Positions 44,570 to 55,561 of a stretch of DNA of 64,000 bases are shown piece by piece. This DNA comes from Raffaelea ambrosiae (taxonomy: Eukaryota; Ascomycota; Sordariomycetes; Ophiostomatales; Ophiostomataceae). The stretch is taken from assembly GCA_002778195.1 (NCBI GenBank), contig PCDI01000011.1, positions 857,293-921,292 on the forward strand, written 5' to 3'. The number at the start of each line of letters is the position of its first letter. The stretch's first letter is position 1. The notes beneath the pieces were generated by a model. It had not been told where the DNA came from. It saw only the letters and a program-made list of their open reading frames with translations, and did not search any database. The translations under genes were made by a program, and so were the position numbers.

Positions 44570-45326
44570 ACCAGGCCACTCATAATAAAACATCTACTTC
44601 AACTTCACGACATAGCTTTTTTTCACACATATTTTTTTTTACCTTTCCTTTGTTCCAAGTTTTCATTCTCATTGGGTTTTGGTGTCAACATGGAAAGCAC
44701 GGTATGATTTTGGGGGTTTGCTTCTTTTATTTTGGGTCACAACCGCGAAGACAAACACGAAAGAGAATGGAACATGGCATATGCGAAAAAGATAATTTTC
44801 TAACGAAGAAAGATCATATCTTTTGGCATACATTTATATGTATACCCCACAGAGTTTATTTGTTATTTGTTTTTGGATGTTGCTGATTTTACACAGGAGG
44901 CCATGGCAAGCAGGATAGTCTTTTTAGGATAGTCTCTTTAAGAAAATAGGAACAACTCTTTATGTTGCTCAAACCAATACCTACTGGAAGCGTATGCAAA
45001 CGAGCCATAATAACGCCTACTATGGATACTGTAAATCTGAAAATGCAATGCTGTTTGTTATTGGCACATACCCAGTCTCTATGAACAGAAAAGCTACAAC
45101 AAGACGTGAAACAAAAACGAACGAAAAAAAAAAAAAGAGAAGCACAACCAAAGAAAAGGTGAAGAAGAAAAAAATATACATGATGCCAACCGAAGACGGC
45201 ACGCTCATCACCAAAAAGAAGATGAGAAAGAGTAAAAAAAAAATCCAATCTCTCATCCATGCGCTCTACCCATCAATCCATCTGCCACGTTTACTCTCTC
45301 TCTCTCTCACGTGGTACAACTTTCTC
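44570..45326. other. Intergenic region between converging genes
   Basis: No gene seen; AT-rich with poly-T and poly-A runs. An AATAAA hexamer occurs at 44584-44589, 15 nt after the stop of the BNIP3-like gene. Confidence 0.55.
44584..44589 (+). terminator. Candidate polyadenylation signal AATAAA
   Basis: Canonical hexamer just downstream of the BNIP3-like stop codon. Confidence 0.4.
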
Positions 45327-47543
45327 TCATGTGAGTGCACTCAGGTCCAGAGGCACACTGCTCCCTCGTCCAGCCCGGTACCGCTTCGGGCCGCCAATAA
45401 AGTCCCGCACCTTGGGCAGGTTGTCGTCGCTCACAAACCGCCACCGGTTGTCCTGCACAATGTATCGGGCGCCACCGGTTGCGCGAGGAGACAACGTCCC
45501 ACTGCCAATCGATGCGGTCCGCGACCGCGCATTCGAACCGCCATTGGCCGGGGCTGCTCCTCCACCGCCTCCGTTCGGCATCAGAGTGTATGCCGACGGA
45601 TCCAGCATCGACACCTTGACCGTTCCCGCTGCGCCCTGGTTGTAGTTGGACCCAGACTTGCCGCCTACTCCTCCCGATAGCGTAGACGACGTCCGGCTAA
45701 CACCAACGTCCAGCATCGACGCTGGGTACGGGCTGCTGCTGTTGTTATTGCTGTTGTTGTTCGTATTGGCCGATGGTGGGGGTGGTGGTGGTGGAGGAGC
45801 CGGCGGCGGACCGGATTGCGACGTCGACGGCGAGTGTGACGGCGAAAATGTGTTGCGAGAAACACCGGGTGCGGAGGAGGGCGGCGGCGGCGGCGGCGGA
45901 GGCGCTGGTGGCGGTGCGGCCGGGGCCGAGGTAGAAGGCAGAGGAGGTGCGGACGAAGGTGGTGCAGGCGGCGGCGGCGGCGGCGGTGCCGAGGACGGCG
46001 ATCCGGAAGACGAGTTGGCGCTGCCCATGGTGGCCCGCATCATGGCCTGCGCAGCCAGGCTCTGGCTGGCGGCAGCAAACCCTGACGAGGGCGAGGAAGA
46101 AGAGGAGGACATCGATGACGAGGCAGGCGGCGGCGGCGGTGGCGGCGGTGCGGGTGGTGCTGACGTCGTCGACATCCGCGAGGGTACGGATGGTGGAGCA
46201 GACAAGGAGGACGACGCTCCTCCTGACGGTGGTGGTGGTGGCGGTGGCGGTGGCGGTACAGGCGGTGCCGACGGCACGGACGGTGCTGGCGCAGACGGAA
46301 TCGCAGGTGCCCCCGACGAAGGGATACGCGGCGCATGGTGCGACGACGCCGGTGCCGACATGTGGTGCTGTGCGGCCAGGGCGGTCGCGGCCAGCGAAGG
46401 CTTCCTTGACCCTGGTGGCGGCGGCGCTGGCTTCTTGCCAATGGGCGGCGGCGGGCCCTTGCCGAGGAGCATCTGCGACGCGGACGAAGCCGGCCGGGGG
46501 TGGTCGCTGCGGGCGCCGACCTTGCGGAGGTTGGCAATGGACGGGTGGAAGGTCTGGCCGAGAGAGGCATGGGGAGCGGGGGGGGCAGGTGCGGACGGCG
46601 CAGAGGGTGCATTGATCGTTGGCGGTGCGGGCGGCGGTGCTGGTGGGCTGGGCGCGGGTGCGCTGGGTGGGGGAGCGGACGGGCGGCTGGGCACGCGAGG
46701 AGCGGCGCCGGACGGCAGTTTCGGGGCGCCAAAAGCGGGCGGTCTGGGGGCAGACGAGTGGGACGAGGGTGTCTCGGAGTCGGACAAGTAGGAGGCATGG
46801 GAGTCGGCTAGAGAGAGAGAGAGAGAGAGCAGAGAAGCGAGGTTAGCAATGGTGAAATAGTAGGACAGACAAGAGTGAAGAAGCAAAAGTAGAGTGAGGA
46901 TCCTAGGCCCAATAGAGGCCCAACAGGGTCTGACAGGGTCTAACAGGGTCTAACAGGGTCCAGAGCCAACAGAGCTACTACAACCGTGGTCTTCGTGGAC
47001 AGTAGAACTCACCTCCGGTCTTGACGCCGCCGCCGGTCTTGCGCAGCTTCGGCATGCCGCCCGCAAACAGGCCGGCCAGCTGGGGGGCACCACCGCCCAT
47101 CCCTCCACCACCCCCGCTGTCTCCGCCACCTTGGTCGCTGTTGCTACGGGCACGGCCACCGGTGGACGGCGGCGACAGACTGCTGGCGCCTCCCGTGGGT
47201 ATCGGCGGTGCGCCGCCCAGAGGAGACGGCCCGGAGCCGCCGGAGACTTTGCCGACTTGGGGAGCGGAACGGTCGTTGGTGACAGTGTGCTTGAGGCGGG
47301 CGCCTTTGTGGATGTCGCCGAGGAGGGCATTCTGCGTGTGTTAGCCTGAAAGAACGAGGGGGGAAGGAACAGAAAAAAAAGATGTATAATCACTGAAATG
47401 GGGGCCTTGTCGTGACGTACGCTCATCTTGGCTTGAGGAGCTTTTGGTAAACCGCCGGGGGGGGGCGGTGGCGGCGGCGGCGGAGGCGCACCAGACATGC
47501 CGCCCGGGGGAGGGGGCGGCGGAGGAGGCGGAGGAGGAGGCAT
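45327..47543 (-). CDS. VRP1: Verprolin / WASP-interacting protein
   Basis: Actin-patch protein that binds G-actin and Las17/WASP and promotes endocytosis and polarised growth. Exons are 47421-47543, 47013-47331 and 45327-46807, giving 640 aa. The N-terminus is two poly-Pro blocks (MPPPP..., GAPPPP...). The first intron interrupts the WH2 motif, which joins as KMSNALLGDIHKGARLK with the following TVTNDRS. A Gly-rich segment GGGDSGGGGG and LAGLFAGGMPKLRKTGG follow. The long middle is dominated by PPPPP runs and Ser/Ala-Pro repeats, potential profilin and SH3 sites. The C-terminus, RWRFVSDDNLPKVRDFIGG with KRYRAGRGSSVPLDLSAL, fits the WASP-binding end of verprolins. The second intron ends in a CT microsatellite and includes a 10-bp repeat. 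Confidence 0.92.
46921..46960 (-). repeat. 10-bp tandem repeat in verprolin intron 2
   Basis: Four copies of YRACAGGGTC lie in the 205-nt intron 46808-47012. Confidence 0.9.
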
Positions 47544-48392
47544 TGTCGTGGTCGAGGTAGAAGAAAAGTGAGGGGGGGGGGGGGGGGGGGAAGGAGAGGG
47601 GAGGAGGGAAGCTCAAGTCTGGTGTTGGCCTCCTCGGATCGTCAGGGCGCGTAGGCCAAAAAAAAAATGAGGACGACTCTTGGATAATGCTGCAAAAGAA
47701 AACAAAATAAGAAAGAGACTGCAGAGCGCTGCCGTTGAATGGGGAGCCTGCCAAATAATATGCGGTTCTGCTGTGTGCGTCGCAGGGTGAGGGAGAAGAG
47801 GTGGGCAAGAAGACGAGATGGGAGACGGAAGGAAGAGAACAGAAAGGCTGCGTATATTTTGGTGATGGCTGATTGATGGATGAGTGGTGGCCCACCCAGC
47901 AGTGCCCAAAAGCAGGTGCCTAACGCTGGCTGAGAGCCCGCGTGGCAAGCACACAGAAAGCCCGTTGGAGGCGTAGCGGAGAAAGTGGGGCACCTGTCCC
48001 AGAGGACAGAAGAAGAAAAGAAGAGCTCGTACCTTGTGGCGCATGGCCGTGCCCATCTCCGGTGGTCTGGGGGGCCTAACTGAGCAGAGAGGGGCGCGAG
48101 CTCGACAGACAGACAGTGAAAACCCGCACATTGACTGTGCACATGCACGGTCCCACCCTTGCCAATCCCTGCAAAATAATTCGATCCTTTCCTTCCAGAG
48201 CAAAACTGGGAGGAGCTATTATGGACTAACTATGAACTGCTGAGCGTGTGCCTCCCGCCCAATTTTTTTAAGCCGACGACGCAAACGAACAACACTTGGC
48301 TCTCGGTCTCGCAGCCTTGCGCCATTGTGTAGCAAAAAGACAGCCACGCAAACAAGCCCGTCTCAGCCGGTGGCTTGGCCCAATTAAACAAG
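47544..48392. promoter_or_regulatory. Divergent spacer, verprolin / mitochondrial membrane protein
   Basis: An 849-bp head-to-head spacer without a gene. A G run at about 47573-47590 sits 30 nt upstream of the verprolin start. T/C-rich sequence (minus strand) from 47590 to 47900 is a likely leader. Confidence 0.5.
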
Positions 48393-49958
48393 ATGCTGCG
48401 TCCACAATGGGCCGGCCGGCCCGCACGGCGGCCGTTGCAACGGCTGGTCACATCTGCCGGGGGGCAGCCAACCGGCATGGCAGCACGAACAGCACGTCCA
48501 TGGGCGGCAGCCATTCACACAGCCGGCCGAGTGGCCAGGACGCCCAGGATAGCCGAGCGTTCCAGAGAAGGCGGTGCGCGGAGTGTACACACCACCACCA
48601 CCACCAGGATACCAGCAAGGCTACCAGCAAGAGCCGGACCAACACAGCAGACATGTCCGTGGGACAGGATACCACGGCTGTCCTCCTCCTCTTCGCCTCT
48701 TGCGCTCTCCGGGCGGCGCTTCTTCTCGGAGACACGAGCTGCGCGCGATCCTGCTGCTGCTGCTCGCACCACCACCACCACCCAGGACCTCCCCCGCCTG
48801 GACAAGATCGTGGCCCTCGTCGACGGCGCCAAGGAGAACCTCCTCGGCCACACGGGCATCCCCTCGGAGGAAGAGACCGCCACGGCGCTGCGCATCTGCG
48901 CCGACGCGGCCGACCTCATCATGGACACCGCCGTCCAGCCGCAGCTGAGCAGCATCGACCACCAGGCTGACACCGCCGCCTCGGCGCTACTGTCCCTGGA
49001 CAACGGGCAGGCTGCGCGGACAGCAGAAGGAAGCCAGTCGGCGACTGCCACCAGAGCTGCTTCTTCGACAGCGACGGCGCGCGGAGCGAGTGGCGGGGGA
49101 GAGAGCAAGGCGGCCGAGGCGGGGGGGCCTGCGACGGCCACCTCGCCGGGCTCGCAGCCGCGCTTCCGCGAGGTCGTGGGGCGCCTCTCCGACGCGGCCC
49201 TGGCCATGATCGACGACCCGCGCGTCGTCATCACGCCGGCCCTGCTCGAGCAGTACGTCCACATCCAGGCCCGTCTGGGCCGCCCGGAGACGCTGCCCCA
49301 TGTGCTGCACCAGTACACGTCCAAGGAGACGCCCAAGTTGGTCGGTGGCGGCGACGGCGACGGCGCCCAAACAATTGCGTACGCCGCCCCTGCCAGCGCC
49401 GCGTCCCCGTCCAAGGCGGTCGCGCCGGCCGTGGCCGAGGCCGCCCTGAACACGGCGCTCGCCGCGCAGAATCTGGATGCCGCCGTGGGCATCATCGGGT
49501 ACACCTATGCGACGCCGGCCTTTGAGCGCCACAAGCTGCTGCGGCGCGGCCTGCTGCCGGGCTTTATCGTGTTCGGCCTGCCGGCGGCGACGTACATGCT
49601 GGCGGGCCGGCTGGCGCAGATGCAGACGACCATGGACGACGCGCTGTTCACCAACGTGGCGTTTGCGGCGATCCTGGTGTACATTGCCTGCACGGGCACT
49701 ATTGGCGTGGTGGCCAACGCGACGGCCAACGACCAGATGAAGCGGGTCACCTGGGCGCCGGGCACGCCGCTGCGGGAGCGGTGGCTGCGGGAGGAGGAGC
49801 GGGCGGCACTGGACAGGGTGGCGTGCGCGTTTGGGTTCTCAGACGAGCTGCGGTACGGCGAGGAGGAAGGGCCCGAGTTCCAGGCGCTGCGGGAGTACAT
49901 CCGGGGCAAGGGCATGCTGGTGGACCAGACGGAGCTCCTGGAAGGGATGAACGACTGA
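48393..49958 (+). CDS. Uncharacterised mitochondrial membrane protein
   Basis: Single exon, 521 aa, not assigned to a named family. The first 120 residues are rich in Arg, Ala, Thr and Pro and open MLRPQWAGRPARRPLQRLVT, a strong matrix-targeting leader. A helical middle (LDKIVALVDGAKENLLGHTG, later FREVVGRLSDAALAMIDDPR, then LEQYVHIQARLGRPETLPHV) suggests pentatricopeptide-like or other helical repeats. Two hydrophobic helices lie at about residues 384-405 (LLPGFIVFGLPAATYMLAG) and 422-445 (VAFAAILVYIACTGTIGVVA). The conserved-looking C-terminal part contains RVTWAPGTPLRERWLREEER and ends LLEGMND. It is likely an inner-membrane protein. Function unknown; I can say only that the C-terminal half looks more constrained than the low-complexity N-terminus. 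Confidence 0.75.
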   Translation: MLRPQWAGRPARRPLQRLVTSAGGQPTGMAARTARPWAAAIHTAGRVARTPRIAERSREGGARSVHTTTTTRIPARLPARAGPTQQTCPWDRIPRLSSSSSPLALSGRRFFSETRAARDPAAAARTTTTTQDLPRLDKIVALVDGAKENLLGHTGIPSEEETATALRICADAADLIMDTAVQPQLSSIDHQADTAASALLSLDNGQAARTAEGSQSATATRAASSTATARGASGGGESKAAEAGGPATATSPGSQPRFREVVGRLSDAALAMIDDPRVVITPALLEQYVHIQARLGRPETLPHVLHQYTSKETPKLVGGGDGDGAQTIAYAAPASAASPSKAVAPAVAEAALNTALAAQNLDAAVGIIGYTYATPAFERHKLLRRGLLPGFIVFGLPAATYMLAGRLAQMQTTMDDALFTNVAFAAILVYIACTGTIGVVANATANDQMKRVTWAPGTPLRERWLREEERAALDRVACAFGFSDELRYGEEEGPEFQALREYIRGKGMLVDQTELLEGMND

Positions 49959-50453
49959 GAAGTCGACGGAAACACCGAGAGAAGCACCAGAGGAAAGCCA
50001 AAAGCTTTGGAACAGACTCCCCGCTTTCGCCTCCTTGGCAAGCTTGCCTGGCAGCTTCATGTGTATATGTCTTTTCCATAGCAGGTGACGGGGGTGGATC
50101 TGTGTTCACCAAGAAACAGCATCATACTGGGCGTTGGATATGGCCATGTAAAACAATGCAATGCGACAACATCTAAAGTTGACAAAGACTTCCGTTCCAC
50201 GAAAGAGGATGGATGCACTTTGCTTTTGAGACCCTTTCTGTCCTTTGTGCTAGTGTCTTGATTTTTTTTTTCTGCTGTTTTGACTATGATCTCTGTTTCT
50301 TGTCTCTATTCTTGTTTGTAGTTTTTGTTTTGTTTTCAACTTTTTTTTTGGGTGTGAAGTTACAATGCTTTGCTTTTGTTTGTCTTTTGTCCCTTTTCCC
50401 TCCCTCGTCTTCGTTGCCACAGCCCCCCCAAAAAAATCTCCTTTCCCACCCCA
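49959..50453. other. Intergenic region between converging genes
   Basis: No gene seen; T-rich from 50250 to 50400, and both flanking genes end here. Confidence 0.55.
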
Positions 50454-51819
50454 TTACACCGCCTTCCCGGCCCTGCCCACCTGGAAGATTTCCCCCGTCG
50501 GCCGGTCGTCACTGCGCAGGACTGGCCACGAGCTGACCTCTGCCTTGGCCAGCACCACCTCGAGCTTGGTGCCCAGGATCTTGAATGTCGACTTGGCCGG
50601 GTCGATGGCTCCGTAGAGAGGCACCGTCTTCTTGTACCGCTTCGGCACCGGCGTGTCGGTCGTCGGCAGGTCCAGGTCGACCGCCTGCTCGGAGAAGGTG
50701 ACCACGGCCTTGTCCTTGTCGATCTTTTTGAGGAAGAATGACACCGTCAAGGACGTGACCGACTGGTAAAAGTCGAACCTGGAGAACGTCAGCAGAGGCA
50801 AGCAAAAAAAAAAAATCGGCGTGCAAGTACGGGATTCCAGGGCGCGGCCACCCACCGAACACTGTCCAACAGCTCCTCCCCGCCGACGTGACTGGCGGCT
50901 TTCCACTTGCCGCCGCTGCCCACAAACAGATGCCGCTTCTTCGTCTGGCACCCTTCGATCTTCATAAACTGGTCAAACTCCAGCACCCGCCGCTTGCAGC
51001 AGCTGTACCCCTTGCTGCCCTCGTGGAAGATGGGCGCCCCCGGGTGGTGCACGCACGACTCGGCGTCGCTGCGCGGCGTGCCCTGTTGGTAGGTGACGCC
51101 GCAGCCCCGGCGGCGGCAGATGCGTCCGTCGGGGATGTCCAGGCTCGGGTCGTCGTCGTCCGACTCGACCTCGGCGGGTGCTGGTTCTGGCGTCGGGGTG
51201 GCTGCCGCTGCTGCTTTTGGTGCTGAAGAGGAAGCAGCATTGTTTGTTGTTGTTGTCTGCTTTTCCCGGATGGCCACGCGGGGCATGGCCGGGCCGAGGC
51301 CGTCGTCTGCCGAAGAGGCCGCCGCCGCTGCTGCGGACACGTCCACGTCCTGCTTCTTCTTCTCGATCTGCGGCGGCAGGTCGGTGGTGCTGTGCTTGCC
51401 CTCGGTGCAGGGGGGGATGTCCATGAATTCCTCAAAGGTGAGGACTCTGGGCTTGCAGCAGGTCCAGCCTGGAGAGGGATGCCGTTAGCAAAAAAAAGAG
51501 GTGTTTCTCTCTTATGCGATGCCAACTTGTCGTTCCCCAAAGGAGGGACCAAGGGGGGGACGGAAGGGGGGAACAGACTACCACACCACAACAAACTCTC
51601 GTGATACTGGCACACCGCATAGACCAGCTGGCATTGCTTCTTCACCCGAACTCTCTCACAAATCCTCTCACAGATACTCTTTTACGCACTTCGCACCCCC
51701 GGTTGATCCTTACCTTTCTGGCCCTCGTGGAAGACAGGCGGCCCTGGGTGGTACTTGCACAGCTCGTCCTCGCTGGTGAACATTTTCCCGCAGCCGCGGT
51801 GCACACACTTTTGCGCCAT
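50454..51819 (-). CDS. CHORD and CS domain protein (CHP1/RAR1-like co-chaperone)
   Basis: Exons are 51714-51819, 50856-51468 and 50454-50778, giving 347 aa. CHORD I (residues 1-61) begins MAQKCVHRGCGKMF and continues YHPGPPVFHEGQKGWTCC, with the zinc-binding Cys and His residues present. A linker with a Gln/Thr and Ala/Pro-rich section follows. CHORD II runs from CRRRGCGVTY through HHPGAPIFHEGSKGYSCCKR to EGCQTKKRH. The C-terminal CS (p23-like) domain starts at RFDFYQSVTSLTVSFFLKKI and contains PLYGAIDPAKSTFKILGTKL. This architecture is that of CHORDC1/melusin and the RAR1-Sgt1-Hsp90 co-chaperone group. Splices lie at HEGQK-GWTCC and DSVR-FDFY, both supported by family agreement. The start is the ATG at 51819, with an in-frame but non-conserved Lys-rich stretch upstream. 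Confidence 0.93.
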
Positions 51820-53266
51820 GGTGAATGTGGTGGTGGAATTTTTTTTTTTTTTTCGACGTCGGGAGTTGTTCGTTGCTCTCTTCGGTTCCTTCACACTTTT
51901 TCGTCTCTAGTCCGAGCTTTGCTCTGCAAACGCCAAACGGTCGCTTGTGATGGGTGAGCTGCCCAGCTTATCCCAAGCTGGTGGGGGTGGCCCGCGTCGT
52001 TTTCTTAACGGTGGTAATAAGTCAGGAGTGGGATCAGCAAGTTCAAGAAACCGAAACAGGGTGATATGGCCCAGATGGAAAGACAAAGCTTTCGTGGTAA
52101 AAAAAGTGAACAAAGAACAAGGAGAAGACAGAGAAAGAGAGCCCCCCAAAAAGTGTGAGCCCCACTATAGCTTGCTGTGTGGTATTGTTGTTTTGTCTCA
52201 CGGCAAGGGAGGAGGGGAATACCAAAAAAAATTTAGGAATGACCAAAATATACGGGACGGGAATGTTCGACCGTTTGACCCGTCTTCGTGAGAGAAAGTG
52301 ACGAAAAGGGAGGAGGCAGCTCTTGAAGAGTTCCTCGCAGAAAGTTGCCCTTTTCAAGAAACGTGAAAGTCGGGTTCCTCGCCTAGCTCCCTTTTTTTTC
52401 TTTGGGCTTCGATTACGCGGGGCGCATGGCGGATGATGGGGGGGGGGGGGGGCGCCACTGACGTCGATTCTTCTGAGAGCTTCCATGGGCGAAGAACAAA
52501 TAGGAAAAAACAGCCGCCCAAAAGAGAGGCCCCCCAAATTCTAGACCTAGGGTGGCCGTGCCACCACTGTACAGCGCACAGTGTCTTACAGGAGCTTTTT
52601 TTAGCGAAAGCCTCTCCTTTTCTCTCCCTGATCGTGTGCTATATCAGAACGTTTGAGCTCACGCCACACAAGACAGGAGGAGCTCCTGCGATGCAACTTG
52701 TCCGTCCTTCCCCAAAGTGACGGTGTGGCGATGCAAGGGAGCAGCAGCTCATGTATGCACAAGCTCACCGGCATAGCAACACGAGCATTGGACGTGCAGT
52801 AATAGCTCTGCAAGCGCGCATTGCTTGGGGGTCACGCTTGGTTGACAAGGCATTGGGGCAGGGTATGGTTTGCTCTTCTCTCCATACGGGCCGTCAATGA
52901 ACGGCAGTTGTCCGGCATTCCAGCACCAAAGAAAACAAAAGTTGCTCTGTGACCAGAACCCCCAAGACCACAGATGCCCACATACTATGTGCTTTGTATG
53001 TACCCTGCTGACAGAGAGCCCCCCACTCAGCTAGTCTACAGCGGCAATAACTATCGTACAGAGCTTGTCTTCTGGCCATGGATCGGACGACGCCTGCAGC
53101 AGAGCCCCCCTAACTGGATCGAGCTAGCAGTGTGGCCCGGCCACTTGGGCTCAGTTATAAAATGCCACTGGCATGTCCGAAACCTCCTTCATCGTCTTCC
53201 TTGCATCCTTCGTGTGACTCTGGGCGGTCTTGCTGTCCACCTTCCACAAAGCCAACAAGAACCGAT
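51820..53266. promoter_or_regulatory. Divergent spacer, CHORD gene / glutaredoxin-like gene
   Basis: 1.45 kb without a gene. T run at 51840-51854 and G run at 52439-52452. No clear promoter motif. Confidence 0.45.
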
Positions 53267-53665
53267 ATGCGTCCCTCCTTCCGCCTGCTGCAGCAGCACG
53301 CCTGCCGCATCACCCTGTTTACGCGCCAGAACTGCGGCCTCTGCGTGCGGGCCCGCTCGGCCCTCTCGGACGTCTGGGATGCCCGGCCGTTTGAGTACAA
53401 GGAAGTCGATATCATCCAGCAGCCCGAGGCCAAGCCCTGGCGGGATCTCTACGAGATGGACGTCCCTGTGGTGAGTGTCTTTTTGTACATGTTTCTGTCT
53501 CGTTTCGTAAGGACAGTCCTCAACTAACTGACTTGGTAGATCCACATCAGCAAGGCATCGGCGCCCGAAGAGGACCCCAAGAAGTGCTCCAGGGCCGTCA
53601 AGCTCATGCACCGGTTCGACCCCGGCGACGTGCAGGCCAAGATGGACCTCGTCGAGAAGGCATAG
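53267..53665 (+). CDS. Glutaredoxin-like protein (DUF836 type)
   Basis: Exons are 53267-53470 and 53540-53665 with a 69-nt intron, giving 109 aa. The protein opens MRPSFRLLQQHACRITLFTR and then NCGLCVRARSAL, a thioredoxin-fold CxxC active site (CGLC). YKEVDIIQQPEAKPWRDLYE and the cis-Pro-containing MDVPV follow. A C-terminal helix RFDPGDVQAKMDLVEKA ends the protein. It matches the small glutaredoxin-like family of yeast YDR286C, whose redox role is poorly known. An upstream in-frame ATG at 53162 would add 35 residues poor in acidic residues, so mitochondrial targeting is possible. Its stop is only 52 bp from that of the converging aldolase gene, so the transcripts probably overlap. Confidence 0.85.
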
Positions 53666-53717
53666 CGGGGATTTTCTCTCCCCGAACCCTTATGCCATCG
53701 CCAGTTCCCTGCCCCCC

Positions 53718-54921
53718 TCATGACCTCGCAACCTTGACCGCCTTGGCTGCCGCTGTCTGCAGCGCCAAAACGTCCGTCGCCACGTTCATCATGTGGTATC
53801 CCGCCGCCGCATAGTCCCGCGCCTGCTCCGGCGTCGCGGCATAGACACCGCAGCACGTCCCCGCCGCCTGGGCTGCCTTCAGGATGCGCGCCATGGCGTC
53901 TTGCACGGCCCCAGGGAACGCATCACCACCACCGCCGCCGCTGGCCCGGATGGGGTGGCCGATGTTGTTGGCCAGGTCAAAGGGCCCCACAAAAAGGGCG
54001 TCCACGAGGGGCGCAATGGCCTCCACGCAGTCGAGAGCTTCCTGGGTCTCGATCTGGACCAGCACAAGGACACTGTCGTTGGCCTGGTCGAGGTACTCGG
54101 TGAACGTGGGCAGCGTGGCCTTGTTTCGGTTGCTTCTCTCGACTGTCCGAAACCCCTGCATAGCCAGCGGCGAGCCGTAGCCGCGGCGGCCGAGTGGGGG
54201 GAATTTGCAGGCGCTGACGAGGGAGTAGACTTCGTCGACGGAGCGGATGAGCGGAGCGAGGATCTGTTTTGCGTGTCGGATGCGAGCGTGGTCAGTACAA
54301 TCTGTGTATATCAATATACATATAGGATTGGTGGGAAGTCTGTCAGGGAAGGACGTACACCATGGGCTCCGCTATCAAGGGCCCCTAAAGACTATTGTGT
54401 CAGCTCTTGCAATTATAAGCAATCAAGAATATATTGTGGCATTCTTACTCTTGACCATCCACGACTGAAAGTCTGGCAGACGGACAATGGGAGAAACGCC
54501 CTCTGCTGCAATGACAGGCACAGCCTCATGCATTGCAGCATCTACCTAGCAATCAGCTATATGTTTTGGGGGGGGTTGAACTAGAAGCAATGCCAGATAT
54601 ACCGTCAATCTGGCCATGTTCACAGTCGACCAATACCCAGTCGATGTCTGGAGTCCGGGCCAATGCCCGGGACACATTCGCTCCAGGCAACATCTGCCAT
54701 AGTCCAAGGCTGGGTGGCTGGGGCGTATGACTGCTCTCTCTTAAACGCGTAAATGCTTGTTTCAACGGGTTGGCGCGTACCATGGGCAGTGCTGTCCGGA
54801 CAGTTGTGCTGAACGGGCATGACCCATATCTCAGTTGGGATAGCCTCGGCCGACGAGACTGTAGGCCATATTGGCAGCTTCGCCGTGTAGCCGTTGATAC
54901 GGGAAGACGAGCATGTGCCAT
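53718..54921 (-). CDS. HpcH/HpaI-type aldolase with probable mitochondrial leader
   Basis: Class II, metal-dependent 2-oxo acid aldolase of the HpcH/HpaI family. Exons are 54603-54921, 54449-54541, 54359-54384 and 53718-54263, giving 327 aa. Residues 1-46 contain eight Arg and no acidic residue and open MAHARLPVSTATRR, a convincing matrix-targeting leader. A second ATG at 54783 (MVRANPLKQAF) has a good context and would give a 281-aa cytosolic form. The barrel shows LGLWQMLPGANVSRALAR, the active-site DCEHGQIDG, SPIVRLPDFQSWMVKRALD with SGAHGILAPLI, GRRGYGSP, and the metal ligands in QIET and GPFDLANNIGHP. Exon 3 is only 26 nt. The natural substrate (for example 2-keto-3-deoxy acids or 4-hydroxy-2-oxo acids) is unknown. 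Confidence 0.87.
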
Positions 54922-55561
54922 TGGGCCCGATAGTTTCAAGCACAGGAAGAAATTTTATGCACAGAAGCCAGTAGCGATGCCGTCACCGCAGATCTAATCG
55001 TCTTGCGCGGGGGCTGTCTTGTATCTATCTCAGGGTCTCGACAGCTGCTTGCGGGGTCACGACGATGTATCCTAGCCCCAACAACTCCAACGCAACAGAT
55101 TCCGTTATGGTATCCCTACTGCATATAGAACTACATAAACTCTCTCCTAGTTTAGTATTTGACTTTTATTTCTTCTTTCATTTTGCAAAGGGTCGTCCAG
55201 TTCTCTCGTGTAAACCCATCTGTCCTACATGAGCGGTGTGGCTGGTGGGGCATGCGCCACATTCTGGGAAGCTTGGTTATATCTAAAGTTTCGCCCAGCT
55301 TTTGCTTGGCCCGCATTTTCCTGCTGCTTTCGTGCTGAGGCGTGACGAAGACCAAGACGACGACGACGACGAACGAACCCGACTCGGAGGCGCTCAGTGT
55401 GTTTCCCCTTTCTCTCTGTCGACGGTTCATCCTCTGTGGTAAGAGGACGACGAGACAGTGCGACAGGTTCCTCCCTTCTCTCACCCGACAACCGGCTTTG
55501 CTGCTTTCGCGCGGGACAGCTTCGGGCTTGTCTCCGGGGCGGTCGAGGGACGCCTTACACC
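54922..55561. promoter_or_regulatory. Divergent spacer, aldolase / LSM8
   Basis: A 640-bp head-to-head spacer without a gene. It contains a GAC/ACG trinucleotide run at about 55351-55372. Confidence 0.5.
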
